In this document: piece after piece, positions 1 to 11,000 of the stretch
Position numbering within the stretch: the stretch's first letter is position 1
Layout of the letters: each line of letters begins with the position of its first letter
Assembly: GCA_012934845.2 (NCBI GenBank)
Contig: WNNJ02003807.1
Span: 1-64,000 of the forward strand
DNA: 64,000 bases
Direction: 5' to 3'
DNA from: Pomphorhynchus laevis
Lineage: Eukaryota; Acanthocephala; Palaeacanthocephala; Echinorhynchida; Pomphorhynchidae
Notes under the pieces: generated by a model
What the model saw: the letters and a program-made list of their open reading frames with translations, nothing else
The model's database searches: none
What the model was told of the DNA's origin: nothing
Made by a program: the position numbers and the translations under genes

Positions 1-51
1 CAATTATTACTTCGGAATCTTTGAGTAACTATGATATAATGACATAGCATC

Positions 52-145
52 TTATTTACTAACCACTGTTAGCATCTTTAAAAAATTATTGTAATTTTAA
101 ATAATAATTCTAAGAACAGTAAATAACAGTAATTAATAAAAGTGG
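52..145. repeat. MITE-like family, one-arm copy 1
   Basis: The sequence from CTAACCACTGTTAGCATCTT to TTAATAAAAGT is repeated almost identically at 773-868. Its left part matches one arm of the inverted-repeat family seen complete at 58384-58597. It abuts the Spinster exon. Confidence 0.7.
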
Positions 146-531
146 GATAGCTACGTAATAAATAGCAAGCATTTTTGTTCTCATTGCACCTTCATACAAA
201 TCCCCGATTACTGACGGCGCTATGCACGAATAACTGGCTTCGCCAATGCCCACCATTCCACGGCAAAAGAAAAACCAAATTAAATGCTATAAAACAAAAA
301 GCTACACAAAATTTAAAAACTATAATACCGATGGTCTTGCAAATGAGCCAAGTAATGTAAATGCAGACCAAATTGTGACTCCTAGAGCCATAAGTAATCT
401 TCTGTTGTACCGATCGCCTAGATAACCGAATACGGGCGCAAGCAACATATATGTACATATAAATACTGTTGATATAAGTCCAGCACATGTGTTATTAATC
501 TCAAAATAAGATTTTATATCACCGAGTAATC
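143..531 (-). CDS. spns: Spinster-like (SPNS) transporter, two internal exons (partial gene)
   Basis: Two minus-strand exons joined by a 42-bp GT-AG intron (287-328) encode a contiguous stretch typical of Spinster-family major facilitator transporters, which move lipids or sphingosine-1-phosphate/lysophospholipids across endosomal, lysosomal or plasma membranes. Upstream exon motifs are [20 protein letters not shown] and [10 protein letters not shown], the conserved MFS loop 2-3 signature. The downstream exon reads [18 protein letters not shown] and then [20 protein letters not shown], the hallmark Spinster [14 protein letters not shown] block. The junction is phase 0 (codons TCG then CAT). 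Preceding exons (start, first membrane helix) and following exons were not found. A repeat copy begins at about 143, right where the conserved AIP-VGSGLG part should continue, so the gene may be damaged or the rest may lie off the left edge. Family assignment is solid; intactness is uncertain. Confidence 0.85.
155..286 (-). CDS. spns: SPNS exon B
   Basis: The acceptor TTTTATAG precedes codon CAT. The exon encodes [20 protein letters not shown] and onward to LAIYY. A possible donor GTAGCT follows codon TAC at 155. Reading on instead gives VAIP before the repeat at about 143, so the true 3' edge of the exon is ambiguous. Confidence 0.78.
329..531 (-). CDS. spns: SPNS exon A
   Basis: The acceptor is a pyrimidine-rich tract ending in CTAG (complement of 532-535). 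The exon encodes [20 protein letters not shown] start sequence, then membrane segments and the [10 protein letters not shown] loop. The donor GTATTA follows codon TCG. Confidence 0.82.
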
Positions 532-772
532 CTAGAAAATAGAAAATATTATAAAATCATTTATATAACAAATGAAAATTATAATAAATGATTAGTAAAT
601 TCATTTATATAATAATTTATAATTTTAAATATTATATAAAATATAGTGAAATGTGACTTAAAGATGTACTCTACGATTTTGTACAAAAAGCGTCGCAGTG
701 TATCCTGTTATAATTTCGATACATTTTAGCACATTAAAGTCGATGTGATCAAAATGTTATGAACATTTTGTT

Positions 773-868
773 TGATATTTTACTAACCACTTTTAGCATC
801 TTTAAAAAATTATTGTAATTTTAAATAATAATTCTAAGAACAGTAAATAACAGTAATTAATAAAAGTA
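773..868. repeat. MITE-like family, one-arm copy 2
   Basis: Near-identical to 52-145 over about 90 bp, including the internal AAGAACAGTAAATAACAG tract. Only a handful of differences are visible. Confidence 0.72.
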
Positions 869-1254
869 AAATTATTTAAATCTTTTACTGGCAATCGCCA
901 GTAAACAATCAATAAATTATTGTAAATTTTATTTAAATAATAAAAAAACAGCAAAACAATTATGGCTTATCTTCTTCATATTATCATCTCATGAGAATTG
1001 ATATTACCATATAATCAAATTAATAAACCCAGAAATTGAAAATGACGTCATTTAATATTCTTACAATAAGCTCAAACACTATCGAATTGGAAAGCTAGAG
1101 GCCGTAACTTTACATTTCACAACATTCTAATTTAGTTCATATATTCATCTAGATGTTTTCTACGTGCTGATAAAATTTAAGTTAACCAATTAATAAACAA
1201 TTAATCGATAATTTAAAACTTTTGTTTTTCTATTAAACTTTTAATATAATTTTT
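869..1254. other. AT-rich intergenic stretch, nothing recognised
   Basis: I see no open frame with family resemblance, no RNA gene and no repeat arm. The preceding stretch 532-772 is similar, apart from a possible remaining part of the Spinster gene that I could not identify. Confidence 0.5.
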
Positions 1255-1345
1255 TTCCTACTTTCAAAGAAAGAAGGAAAATTGTATTTTATATTTCGCT
1301 AATCTCTGTAAGCATCTTCAGAAAATTACAATTGTAATTTATTTT
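1255..1345. repeat. MITE-like family, one-arm copy 3
   Basis: Matches the family arm: AAAGAAGGAAAATT, then TATTTCGCTAATCTCTGTAA, then GCATCTTCAGAAAATTACAA. The reverse complement contains the CTGAAGA...GAAA motif at 1294-1321. Confidence 0.75.
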
Positions 1346-1559
1346 AGCCTAGTGAGGTTATTTATGGTGAATAAATTACCTCACTAGGTAGAGGTTGTTG
1401 CCGAATTGTCGCGGCACTCGTTGGATCCTTAATGGATACGGCATGTATAATGATGGTTTATGATATATTTCATAAAACATATATACAGATGATATATCCA
1501 ATCAAATCAACCGAATTATTGTGCAGTATCTACCCAGCACATAGTGCATAGTATTTTAA

Positions 1560-2602
1560 ATAGTTAATAATGATCCATTATTGATAAATAATTATTGGAG
1601 CTGGATCAAAGGAAGAAGGAAAATTTATTTGATATTTCACTAACCTCTGTTAAAAAAAGATTTTAACGTGGCAAAAGCGTGCCAGCGCACGCTTACATGA
1701 CCACAACAAAACAAAACTGTAAATCAGGTGTCGAGAAGGTGTGAACGGAGGAGGTGTTTGAATGTGATAAAGGAGGGAGCGCGGCGGACGTCGAGAGGAA
1801 GTTGATTCCAGGCGAGTGAGGCGGCGACGAGGAAGGATCGGAGACCGTAGTTGTTGGAGTAATTAGGAACGTGGAGTAAGAGGGTATGACAGGAACGAAG
1901 CGATAGCGAGGTGGGGCGAGTATCGTCTAAGAAAGGAAGGTTGATGAACGATGGGGAGCCGACAGCGATGAGACGAAAAGTAACGAGAAGAAGGCGGAGT
2001 TTGATGCGGATGTGGATGGTGGGCCAGGAGAGTTGGGCAAAATATGTGGATATGTGGTCAAAGCGAAGGAGACGAAAGAGCGCTCGAACGGCGGTGTTGA
2101 TTATTCGTTGTAGGAGGTAGGATGATGGATTTTGGAGAATTGGCGAAAAGGCTAAGGCAGTAATCGATTTTAGGGAAAAGAAGCGATGAAAGAAGAGACA
2201 TACAAGAACGGAAGTCGATAAGGGGGCGGATGTCACGGAGAATTAAGTTAGATGAGCGGACCTTGTCACGGACGAAGGGTTTAAGGGAAAGGTGATCATC
2301 GAAATGGAAGCCTAAGAAAATGAGATTGTGGACTTTGGGGATGATTGATGAGGCAAAATATATAATGGTGGGAGATATGTTTGGTTTACAAGGGAGGATC
2401 CACATTATTTTGGACTTTTCGGGGTTTAGAACGAGATGGATATTGGAGAGACGTTTGTAGATAGAAGAAAGACAGTTGGAAGCAGAAATGGCAACTGTTA
2501 GCATCTTTAGTAATTTTATGAAGATGCTAACAGAGGTTAGTAAAATATTAAATATAATTTTCCTCCTTTCCTTGATCCAGCTCCAATAATTCTTTATTAA
2601 AA
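1560..2602. mobile_element. MITE-like element copy 4, split by a LINE insertion
   Basis: The left arm (about 1560-1651, containing ATTATTGGAGCTGGATCAAA) and right arm (about 2498-2602, containing TTGATCCAGCTCCAATAATT) are inverted copies of one terminal repeat. The LINE at 1652-2497 lies between them. CTGTTA occurs at both junctions, as expected for a 6-bp target duplication within the CTCTGTTAGC part of the arm. The element is therefore older than the LINE insertion. Confidence 0.75.
1652..2497 (-). mobile_element. LINE family A (L2/CR1 group), 5'-truncated copy
   Basis: Minus-strand translation gives the end of a reverse-transcriptase ORF and its C-terminal region: SSIYKRLSNIHLVLNPEKSK, then DKVRSSNLILRDIRPLIDFR, KIDYCLSLFANSPKSI, and a tail with VPNYSNNYGLRSFLVAASLA followed by WNQLPLDVRRAPSF. 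That tail is the usual VP..GxRSF..AA..WN.LP signature of L2/CR1-group LINEs. The 3' end carries GTAAGCGTGCGCTGGCACGC, a tail shared with the copies at 31.9, 42.5 and 45.5 kb. The frame shifts near the C-terminus, so this is a dead copy. Confidence 0.8.
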
Positions 2603-2814
2603 ATACTTTTAAACAAACAACGTTTGTAGATTTCAAAACTTAGATTAAATGACTTTTATTTTAAGCAATTAATGTGTTTCACCGTAAAATGTTGATTCCA
2701 TTTATGGAATTAAATTAAATGTTGCATTATATTTGATGTTAAAGAAGTTGAACATCAAGAGCGCTGCTTTGTAAATTTCCAGTGTCTATTTGTAATTGAA
2801 AATGTGTCATATAA

Positions 2815-2855
2815 CTAAACTCTGTAAGCATCTTCAGAAAATTACAATTTCAACA
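2815..2855. repeat. MITE-like family, short arm fragment
   Basis: CTCTGTAAGCATCTTCAGAA followed by AATTACAATTT matches the arm of the family at 1255-1345. Confidence 0.6.
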
Positions 2856-2891
2856 AAAGTGTTTTAAGGATGAATAATATAAACGTTTTTA

Positions 2892-3410
2892 TCACGTTTT
2901 CATGCCCATAAGAAGGAAAGTAAGAAGACCGAGTGATAAATTGAAAGCTTTGCCTGAAGGTTTAGTTCTCTCTTTACCACAATTGATCTGACGCAAAGAA
3001 CCCATTACTGCGTTAGCTGCCCATATCCTTCTCTCAATCTTCTTATTACTCCTACCTTCACTCGAGAACAAGACGCCCAAGTACTTAAACTCTTCCACGT
3101 CGGATAAGGCTACTAATTCGTATCGACGATGCTACCTTGTTCCGACCAGAGCATAACAACACAGTTTGGTGGTAATAACCACCTCAGTTTGCCAATCACA
3201 AAGAAAATTTCCTGACTTTAGTGCTACTTTGAAGAGTCGTGTTATCGATTTAATACCTTCAACGTCAAGAATCTTTAAAATATCAGGTTGAATCTCATCA
3301 ACTCCAGCAAATTCGTTATTACGAAGTTTGTGACCATATGTAATGACATCTGTCAATTTAATAGGGTATTCCATTAAGTTCGAAGATTCTTCTTCCCCAA
3401 GAGAATGCAA
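2892..3410 (-). mobile_element. Degenerate non-LTR reverse transcriptase fragment
   Basis: Minus-strand frames read KLRNNEFAGVDEIQPDILK and LFKVALKSGNFLCDWQTEVV, the usual K..AGVDEI....W..W..GVV region of a LINE RT. Then, without the middle of the RT, they read VEEFKYLGVLFSSEGRSNKK and RRIWAANAVMGSLRQ, the YLG region after the catalytic motif. The palm with its catalytic aspartates is missing, so the copy has a large internal deletion. It resembles the group containing DVEEFKYLGVLFTSDG-type elements and differs from the family A LINEs. Confidence 0.7.
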
Positions 3411-4860
3411 GTCATGTGTATAAAGGATACCTCTATAATGCTCTTTTCTTAACGACTATGTCTTCACTGTTACAATTGAAATTTTTGATGACGCAGCACG
3501 TTGCTTTTATCCTATCTATAAGCCACCAGCGCCAATCTATATTTCAGTATTGGTGAACATCATTAGTTACTGATCTAATACCTACATTCAAGTTCATGTT
3601 AGCTGATGATAAAATAGTCCTTTTAATAAAAAAATTCTGCTAATAAAATAGTTCTTATAATAGTCCTTCGATAGAATATACCTTATAATAAAATGGTCCT
3701 TTTTATGCTGGTTGACGAATAAAAATAGTAATATTTTACATTAAGTAATATAAAATAAAGTATAGAATATTTATATTTATTTAAAACTTTATATTTAGTA
3801 ATATTTATAACATGATAAATGTTTGTTGACTTTAAGTGTTTAAAATAAGTTTCGTATATATCAGCACTTTATATCGGAATATCTACTACTTATAATCTAC
3901 TTATTGAGTAGATTATAATAGATTATAATAGATTATTATAATAAATTATTATAATTGAGTAGATTATTGCAGCCCGGATGCACATTGATGCAGACTTGGC
4001 CATAACGATGCTTATTTTGGAACAATTTTTTTATCAGATCAATATAAGTGTGTAATCACATGCCCACACTTAGTGACGCAATACTTTTGATCGTCAAGTC
4101 CGCCGCCGGTCCAATAGCACCGTTTCCTGCGATGACAAAGGGTATGCATGATGATATTTCGTACTGGCACACTCTTTCCTCGTACTTTGCCCGCTTTCGT
4201 CTCTCGTGATATTGGAAAGGGGTGGTGTTTTTGGAAGCATTTGACTATTAGCATTCTACTATTATAATAGCATTCTACTAATAGCATTCTACTATTATTA
4301 GTAATAGTAGATTATAGTGTTAATCTACTATAATTGTGTATTATAATCGACTATCCTCTTGATAGTAAACTTCACAATATTTTTTACTCAATAGGTAAAA
4401 TAAGTAATAAGAAAGTAAATAATAATAACTTTTATTGAACCCCGAAATGCTTTTGGGTGGGGGAATTTTAAACAGCAAATTAGAATTTGCTGTTTAATTA
4501 GGTTTTTAATATACACAAGTTTAAATTGCTTGAGAAGCATTCTGTGGTGCAATTCAGTATTGTCGATTCATTTCTTACTCAAAACACTTTTCTGATTTAC
4601 TTCTCTTTATGACGAAAGTGCGAAATGAAAGCGATCAATCTCTCAGAAAATCATTTTTGAAAGATAATTACATTTTAACACAGAATCCAAAATTTTTTTA
4701 TTTAAAGATAAACATCAACAATATATTACTATATATAACAATATATTTGTATAAAATAAATACAATATTTTATAAAGCAGTAATAACATTATTAATTTAA
4801 ATTATATTCTAAATAATATAATATTATATTATGATTTTACGGTTATAATGCCAATTTAAG
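3411..4860. other. Intergenic or upstream region, with a GC-richer island at about 4039-4287
   Basis: Most is AT-rich with short direct repeats such as AGCATTCTACTA and AGATTATAAT. At 4039-4287 base composition changes. The minus strand has an 82-codon open frame with six cysteines in its C-terminal half (motifs CHRRKRCYWTGGG and YCVTKCGHV) that I do not recognise. No PX or PH domain exon for the downstream phospholipase D was found here. Confidence 0.4.
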
Positions 4861-5029
4861 GTTTGTGAATGGACGTTCGTACATGGAAAAGATTTGCGAT
4901 GCCATTCTTAATGCCAAGGAGCAAATATTTATTACTGATTGGTGGCTGAGTCCGGAAATTAGTCTTATTCGTTTCAAGGACGGTAATAAAGAAACATGGA
5001 GGCTGGATGAGTTACTTGCCAAGAAAGCA
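4861..5029 (+). CDS. PLD1: PLD exon 1 of those visible
   Basis: Begins after AATTTAAG, with one base completing a codon from an upstream exon, likely Trp as in the W-FVN family motif. Encodes [20 protein letters not shown] and the [11 protein letters not shown] block. Donor GTATAT. Confidence 0.93.
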
Positions 5030-8000
5030 GTATATATCTAATTATAATTTATCTTGACGTTATAATTTGAAATCCAGATTTAAGATTCCTTAGTTAATAA
5101 TTTTAATAAGATTTGACATTAACTATTCAGTATTATTTTTTGGTCAAGTAATATCGTAGGTGGTTAAATCTTATAATATATCGCTTAATAGCCTTTAAAA
5201 ATCTGATCATTATGTTATAAAGTCATTGAAAATATTATTTAAATTACATTTAGTAATGTTTTTGCCATGATCACAATATTTTTACATCAAAATCAAATGT
5301 TATAAAATCATTTTGAATCAATATAACTTTGAAATGTAATAAGATGTGTACATAAAGTAATTAGTTAAATTTCTTATTTCTTTGTTAAGAAATATACTGA
5401 AATTTCTTAATAACTTTATAGGACATCAATTAAGATAATCGATTAAGTTCATCTTAATATCTATTAAGATGGACTATCTAACATCACGAAATTCATTAAA
5501 AAGAATATAAAGTAAATCATAGTTCAATTATTTTAAATACCAAAGCAACTATATAATTGGACACGTCGACTAGAATAAAAATTTGTGGTAAAACAAGATG
5601 ATAAATCATCAATATAAAATTTAAATAAAATTAAAAAGGTATTTTATAGAATGGAGAACAATTTAAATAACCAGGAATAAAATAAACTAAAGCTTACCTT
5701 TGAACTTGGATTAACAAAATATCTAAATTTGTAAATTTGTACAAATATTTTTTATGAAACTTTTTTATAAACTTTTTTGTGCAAATAAAAATATCAAGCA
5801 TTTTTATTTAAAAAAACTATAACATTTTTATACAGCATATGCTGTTTAAAACCGTTTTAACTTCAGCATTTAAAGTTACGTACCTTATCGTTTAATAATG
5901 TTTTAAATATGTCAAACTAAAGTATTGCTACTCCAGGTAATCAGTAAATAATTTGTAATTAATTGATGTATAAAAGCATTGCTTTTATACTGTAAATTAA
6001 AAATTTACTCTAAATTGAGTGATTTCTCATTCTATCCAGTTTATTTTCCTTGCGAGTTCACAAATACATTTTTAGTTTTTCTAGAAGTTACCAAGTTCTC
6101 TCCTTGGTAACTGTTTAATTATATTTTATTAACTTATAATTAATTATTCTAAAAATAATTGTTGTATGATTACGAAAATGATTACGAAATATTTATATAC
6201 GGAATAATAATTTTTTAGTTAATGATATGCTCTTATTATTGAGCACATGCACAAAACGTTTTCCGTTGTAGCAGTTTCGCTTTAGGACGATCACGTGCGT
6301 ATTTATGTTCTACTATTCAAGGAAGTTCGTTTTGCGCTAACCATTGATAGCCTTCACTCGAAAGTCGCTCTAAGATCTAGAAACCCTAAATTTATTAAAG
6401 TAAGTAATTTGAAATATATTTGTAATGTTAGATAATGATTTGCATAATTTATTAAAATTCGCAAATTTAATTCGACGATAATGCCGTTACAGCCTTTAAA
6501 TATTGGTTATCTTACTACGTCTTATGATCTTGTTGCATAAAGTAAATTTTGCTAGACTTTATGCTGGGTCGTGATTTATACAATAAAATTAATATTTTTA
6601 TTAAAAGTTAAATTTTCGATAGTTAACTGCTATCATCCACAGGACAGAATTATGAAAAGTTGACAACAAAATTAAAATATAATGTTGGTTCACGACGCTG
6701 CAAAACAAAACGTTCAAAATCCTTTCCAGAATTATAAAAATTTACTTTTACGCAATGATAAAAACACACAACAGTTAAAGGATTAGAATGTTTTAAGTCA
6801 AAAAATTTATACTCAGTCAACTTTATTAATCATAAAGTTGACTAAGTATATTAATCTTATTTATTAATATATATATTTATTAATAAATATAATATAATTA
6901 TATAATTAAATTAATAAATTATATTTATAATATAATTTATATATATATTTTATAATATTTAATAATATTTTATAATTTATAATTTATATTATATTTATAA
7001 TTAATAATTATATTTATAATATAATATATATTTATTAATCTTATTCAACTTTATTAATTCAAACTTAATTCGTATCTGCAAATAGACTTTTCAGTTTACT
7101 TAAATTAAAACATGAGCAAGTTTCATAACAATTCAATGATTATGAATTATTTTGATCCACATATTTAAAGTCAATTGAGTATTTAAGCGATCAGGTAAAT
7201 TTTCAAATTGGCAAGATATTTTATCTAATATTAGAACCATAAGAGATAATATGATGCATTTAAATTTTTCGAAACTGAACATTGAGTCATAGAATGTCTG
7301 TAATTGACTCAGGAATCGCACTGTTTACAGAGCATCAGCAAAATGAACGGTAAACACTTATGAAAAAAATAATTTGATATTTCAACATCTTGGAGAGATG
7401 TTTATATTTCCAAACAATACATTGATCTCTAAAACCTAAACCTCAGATGCTTTATAAATCATCAATGTTGGCATTCATATCTCTATCTTGCTCAAATTTT
7501 TGGGCTATTTGTTTAAATTATTTACCGATTAATAGTATAGCATTCGATAACTTTAATTACAAATAAACAGCAACGTTTCAAAATTATACATTTAATATTT
7601 GTTATGAAATAAGTGTGACTTATCAAAGTTTCTTAGGTTATAAGACATCCTGATCATAATGCCGGTACTCTCTTATGGTCTCATCATGAAAAAAGTGTTG
7701 TAATCGATCAAACTATTGCGTTTGTTGGTGGTATTGATCTTTGTTTTGGCAGATGGGATGACAACGCTTACAGGTAACATATTTTAGTTGTATATTACTT
7801 TAATAAATTTTAAATCGCGCAAGGTTAGTCGATTTGGGTAATGAAAATGATCGTCATCTTTTGACCCCAAGTGAACTTGTAACTCCAAGTCTTGCTGATA
7901 TGATGAGAGATGTATGATGGAGATTGTGGTAAATTTTCTAAATATGCAGTTTTTTAGCGTACAGGAAATAAGTTCGCTGAAACATTGTTGGCAACAGCTG

Positions 8001-11000
8001 TGGAGGCAGAGAAGCAGCCAGGAGTTCGTCATAAAGGTAGATCCTTAAGTATATATTGAAATTTACGTTGTATATACACGACGGAAGACAAAAATGCATG
8101 TAATTTGTTCTTGTGTGTTTTTTCGACAACGCGGTAGTTTCTTTTACACGGCTGGTGGAAGTCAAATATATGTTATCTAACTTATACAAATTACGATGCT
8201 ATCAAATATTTGTTTTCGATTTATTGATCTAAATTGGCAATTTAATATAATAAATTATTTATTATATTATATATTATTAATTTAATAATAATTTATTAGT
8301 AACTTGCTAAAAACTTATTAATTTATGCTGATTTTAATTATTAATCTATTTATTTCTATTCAATGTTTTGTTTACAATTAATTATTAGAGAAATTGCAGA
8401 TATTATAGCATATTATTATATGGCATATAATATAGCATATTATTTAAACATCTATTGGGCTTGTATTCAGATTTTTGATTGACTTAGCAAATTGATCAAC
8501 GATTAACTTGTTAAGTCTACACATCGATAAACTGTCGACTTTTCGTTGATCGATAAGCACTTGTATTTTAGAAGAGGAATTCGTGTACATTTAGGAATAA
8601 GTTCTTCTAAATATTGGAATTATTTAGGAATTAAAAATTATTTGTATACACAAATGTATAGTGTATGCAATACAGATGTGTATTGCATACAATACATATT
8701 CACAGATTGAATAAATTTATAATTATTTTTTGTTCGTATTCAAGAGTTAATTGTTGTTACCTTGAATTTTTAATATTTCAATATTTAATTTTCTATTCAC
8801 TAGAAGTTATTTTATTGTTTTATTAAGAAAATTCAAGTGGTTATAAAGATGAAACTTCAACAAAAGCACATTATCGAAACATGTGGCGTGAAGCTCGTCA
8901 GGTATTAATAATTGTTTAGATAGTTAATGAATTCGTTAAGGTTTTAAACTTGAAATTTTAAAATGCTTGAAATTTTAAAAGTTAAACTGCTTTAATTTAG
9001 AAAAGAAAATTATGTAAATATGCTTCTTATAAATAAATGTTAAATTATTTTTATCACTAAATGCATGGATGTAATATAATTTTTGTTTAATTTTAAAATA
9101 AATAATGAAATTTGTGGTATGAGCCAAACGACACTTTAATCGAAAATTTGATTAAATTGAATACGAAATATCTTCATCACGATTAAAACAATGGCCTAAT
9201 ATCCCTAATTTAAAATCATATATCGAAAGTTTTATAATTTATACAAATGTACTTTTGATATTCGTTTTAAATCCTCGTATTATTTGTCTCACATTTTATT
9301 TTTGCCAATAAAAATAAAATGATAAAATGATAAAAAATAAAAATGTTATCAAATGATGATTTTTTAATTCAACAAAATTTTATTTGATTGACAATATCTT
9401 CACCTTCTCTTATATTTTAACTTGTGATTCAAATGCTTACTGAATTCTTCTTAAAAATATTATCCACAATTCGTTAATTACAGAAAAATCTACTGATATT
9501 ATTAAATGCACTTCCTTCGAAATTTTATCGTTTATTCTAATTTTACATTTTACCATTTGACATTTTAAAATTCTATAACTCAAATCTTCTGGAAATACAA
9601 ACAAGTTATACGTACATTATAATAATTTGTGTAATTACATAGCATCCACATTAGCAACACAGTTCGCATCGAACCTGTGAGAATAAGGGATACAATTGAT
9701 GTTGATTACCATCACTTTGAATTAATTCAATCCTTTGTAACAAATTAGTATTTCTTTTAATAGGAATGAGATTGATCATTTAAATTAGAAGAAAGATGGC
9801 AAAAACCAACGCAAAATTCATTGAATTGAATATTTCGATGCCTAGCTGGCATCATCTTCAGCAATTGTAAGAGTTTTAATAACCAAGACTTATTTTTAAC
9901 GTTAAAAATAAGTCTTGGTTATTAAAACTCTTACAATTGCTGAAGATGATGCCAGCTAGGCATCGAAATATTCAATTCAATAAATTTTGCGTTGGTTTTT
10001 GCCATCTTTCTTCTAATTTAAATGTTATCACACCGTCGCAATCCTCATTCAAATTCAATTTAGATTGATTATTCTTTTATCATTAAAAATATTTTTAAAT
10101 ACCTTTAAAATTCAACTTATAGAGATCCCATAGGAGCTGTATTATAGAATTTTGCAAGTTATCGCCTAAGGAAACACAACAATCAAATATTCATTAGTAT
10201 AATTAGTAACAATTAATTATAATTTAATTTGAATAAAAATTAATTAATAATTTAATTAAAGTCAAATTAAAATATGACTTTATGCTTAGAAAAAAGAGTA
10301 TACTGATTCCATAAGTTTTGAGTTTTTGTATAAAAATTAATTAAATTACATTGCTCCATTAGTTTTGATGAGTTGATTTTAAAAGCTGAGTTTTTCTCGG
10401 AGCTAAACTTTATGATTGACTGTTGTCTTTGGGCAGTATTTTTGCATAAAAATCTCAGCCCATTCGGTTGTATAGCTAGCTCAATATATATTATAGCGAG
10501 CACTATATATATTTTTTTATAACAACGAGGAGGTTATGATTATCATAACCTCCACAAGGAGGTTATGCTAATCCCCTTGTGGAGGTTATCAAAACATCAA
10601 ATTAAATTTATTATATTTGTACACTTGAAAGTGTCCCTGTAATACAATATTTCTATTAAAAGGAATTTAGTGCATGATGCATGGTTAAACCGCAATACGC
10701 ACTGCCATGCACATAGATTATGCTAAATTCCCTCTGATGATTCAGATTAAGGGTAGTTCTGCTTTTCGAGTTTTAAACACTGTTTAAGCGTGTGTTAAGA
10801 TGCCTATGGATGATTGTTAAAGTCACGGTACTGATGAGCTCCGTTATAGCGGTACGCGTATACCGTTGTTGAAGTTTGTCGTCACACATAGGATGACTGG
10901 GCATACGTAGTGACTTTGAATATTGCGAGAATAATTTGGTTTTATTTCTTTTTGATATAGATTTGATTAGTTATACTGGAACATAGAAGAAAATATTTGT

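Noticed and set aside
192-488. 98-codon minus-strand open frame read as a single protein
   Set aside because: It crosses an intron. Splicing 287-328 out restores continuous Spinster similarity in a different frame.
5030-6285. Search for PX/PH domain exons of PLD in introns and upstream
   Set aside because: No frame with PX or PH signatures was found. The N-terminus is left unassigned, not guessed.
10818-10860. CTGATGAG near 10830 as a hammerhead ribozyme
   Set aside because: No GAAA follows a matching stem II, so the core is incomplete.
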